A stretch of 7,219 bases of DNA from a bacterium (GTDB lineage: Bacteria; Muiribacteriota; Ozemobacteria; Ozemobacterales; Ozemobacteraceae). Positions 5,799-7,219 of this stretch are shown here, piece after piece. Both the position numbers and the translations under genes were made by a program. The DNA lies in contig JACPTH010000097.1 of NCBI GenBank assembly GCA_016192885.1, positions 2,865-10,083 on the forward strand. The letters run 5' to 3'. Numbering within the stretch: the stretch's first letter is position 1; every line of letters begins with the position of its first letter. The notes below the pieces were generated by a model. That model searched no databases. It saw nothing but the letters and a program-made list of their open reading frames with translations, and was not told where the DNA came from.

Positions 5799-7219
5799 CG
5801 TTGTTTGCAACAAAATGATGCTAACCGATTGTTTTTTGTCTATCCCCCGAAAAGCAAGAAAGCCGCAATTTCAACCTTCCAATCGTCATGGAGTTGTAAT
5901 AGTAGTCGTGCTGGGCATCATTCTTGTACTTTCAATAACGGTTCTTGGTTATAATTTTCTTGTTCGTGGAAAGCATTTGGAAACAATGGATGTCCTTAAA
6001 CATCTCAAAGCATTTAAGATCGCTCAAAGTTTGAATCGATATATTTGGGCACGCATGAAAATTGATTTTCAAGATCAGCAGTCAGGTTTGAAGCAAAAAT
6101 TCATGAAAACCAACGACCCAAACTTACTCCAGAAAGAAGTGAATGATTGGCTGGTTGCAATTCAGGGTGATGTCGAAAATCTCGCCGGAACAATGTGCGC
6201 CCCATACCCAAAGAAAGAGGTAAGTATAAAGACATTTTTGTCTTTTTCCGACGTTTCCCCATTTTATGGCGATTCTAATGATGGCGTTCATTATTTGAGT
6301 TGCGAGAAAAGCGGCAACATTAATCTAACGGTCGAACTATGGCTTGGAAAATCATTGGAAGTGTTTGAAGAAAAGCGCCCATTCAAGATGATTTCGTTAG
6401 TTCCAATTCCATTGGGAAAGTTTACTTTATATATCTCCCAGGCAAATTCATCGAATGATGATTTTAAGTACAATACCGTAAATCTTGATCTTGAGGGGCG
6501 ACCTACTCAGAATTCTCCTCGCCCGCTCGTTTTTTTCCACGGAAAACCCGCCCAAGCGTCAAATAGGCAACCCGATATATGGAAGAGGCGGGGCTGGGTT
6601 TATCTTGGCGGAAGCAGCGTAATGTTAAATAGAGCAGGAAGTTTTAAGAACTATGGGCAATCGTTCCATTCATATTATCCATCAGGAAACATGCCCGTCG
6701 CGCTCAGGTTGAATTTCGAAAATTTTGATTCAATTTCCGGCGGTGGTCGGGCGCTTGTTTTCAAATCGGCGCGTTGGGGTTTTTCGGAAATGCTCACTAA
6801 CGCGGAAACCATTGATACCTGGAAAAAGCTTTTACCAGACGATTCTACGCAATTTCCGACGAGCAAAATACCTTTTTGGCGAAGCACCTGTTTGCACCTT
6901 TTTGGCTTGGGAGAATCAAATGAAACTCGAAGTATCACTCGAGTTTGCGGAAACGTATTCGATCGCTTCCTTGATATGTCATATCTCGTTACTAATCCCG
7001 CGGAGGGAGGGCCTCTGGGCGGAGTAATCGGCCTTTCGAAAAGTCTTTTTTCCCTTTCGAGCGGTAAACAAGCATTAGGAGGGAATGTTTCGCTCGATAA
7101 ACTGATTCAGATTGTTCCGACGGTTCAACAAAAATTGCAACTTGCGAATGTAGATTTTTTGAAAGATTTTTTTAAGCAATTGCCTTTTGAAGCCGATATT
7201 CAGGCAATTTCCTATATTA
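5764..7219 (+). CDS. PilX/GspK-like pilin-type protein, 3' end outside window
   Basis: The frame is open from ATG 5764 to the window edge (485 codons, no stop), so the protein is cut off here. The start overlaps the TAXI-like gene by 35 bases and has its own Shine-Dalgarno sequence. Residues 1-43 form a long, basic leader ending in SNRHG, followed by an unbroken hydrophobic helix (44-66, VVIVVVLGIILVLS...). This Gly-plus-helix layout matches type III (prepilin) signals, with processing expected after G43. Mature position 5 is Val (V48) rather than the usual Glu, as in PilX- and GspK-type minor components. After the helix comes a helical stretch (about 75-135), then a large domain rich in beta-type sequence with four cysteines (C145, C180, C376, C395) that could form disulfides. 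Beyond the N-terminus I recognise no family. It may be a minor component of a type IV pilus or type II secretion-like machine; an ordinary membrane-anchored exported protein is the alternative. Confidence 0.78.
   Translation, partial: MSSLSDRETRTDVVCNKMMLTDCFLSIPRKARKPQFQPSNRHGVVIVVVLGIILVLSITVLGYNFLVRGKHLETMDVLKHLKAFKIAQSLNRYIWARMKIDFQDQQSGLKQKFMKTNDPNLLQKEVNDWLVAIQGDVENLAGTMCAPYPKKEVSIKTFLSFSDVSPFYGDSNDGVHYLSCEKSGNINLTVELWLGKSLEVFEEKRPFKMISLVPIPLGKFTLYISQANSSNDDFKYNTVNLDLEGRPTQNSPRPLVFFHGKPAQASNRQPDIWKRRGWVYLGGSSVMLNRAGSFKNYGQSFHSYYPSGNMPVALRLNFENFDSISGGGRALVFKSARWGFSEMLTNAETIDTWKKLLPDDSTQFPTSKIPFWRSTCLHLFGLGESNETRSITRVCGNVFDRFLDMSYLVTNPAEGGPLGGVIGLSKSLFSLSSGKQALGGNVSLDKLIQIVPTVQQKLQLANVDFLKDFFKQLPFEADIQAISYI

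Noticed and set aside
6675..7027. Open frames on both strands near the right end (6675-6938 -, 6725-7027 +, 6291-6473 -)
   Set aside because: They are shadows of the pilin-like frame, which stays open across the whole stretch from 5764 to the window end.

Overview
The window comes from a bacterium with a Gram-negative style cell envelope and a moderately A+T-rich genome. It holds a CHASE2-type membrane cyclase, an exported TPR-CHAT protein, a TAXI-type periplasmic binding fold and a pilin-like protein. No gene fixes the taxon. A poorly cultivated lineage such as Candidatus Riflebacteria would fit this mix, but that is a guess. All four genes lie on the + strand, and both outer genes run off the window.

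Bases 1-4512 are a tight two-gene unit. The first gene is a CHASE2 / three-TM / class III adenylate cyclase with a complete catalytic residue set. Its 5' end is cut by the window edge. Nine bases after its stop, behind a Shine-Dalgarno sequence, starts a 911-residue TPR-CHAT protein with a signal peptide and an intact His-Cys dyad. The sensor domain and the CHAT peptidase-like domain would therefore sit on the same, outer side of the inner membrane. This suggests, without proof, an envelope signalling pair in which proteolysis or protein binding outside is coupled to cAMP production inside.

Bases 4513-4820 are non-coding and patchy. They hold a fragment resembling a GGGGAGAGGGTTAGGG-type dispersed repeat, and a 125-base segment flanked by imperfect 17-base inverted arms built from TCAGC heptads. 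Near the end is a weak promoter-like sequence.

Bases 4821-7219 are a second two-gene unit, more A+T-rich in its first gene. That gene encodes a membrane-anchored protein related to TAXI (TRAP-associated) solute-binding proteins. It seems to lack about 60 residues of the first lobe, and no transporter gene is nearby. The next gene overlaps it by 35 bases, has a strong Shine-Dalgarno sequence inside it, and stays open to the window end (485 codons). It encodes a PilX/GspK-like protein: basic leader, Gly, a long hydrophobic helix, then a large exported domain with four cysteines.

The observations most worth following are the CHASE2-cyclase / exported CHAT pair and the coupled TAXI-derived / pilin-like pair. 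No RNA gene, CRISPR array or insertion sequence was recognised.
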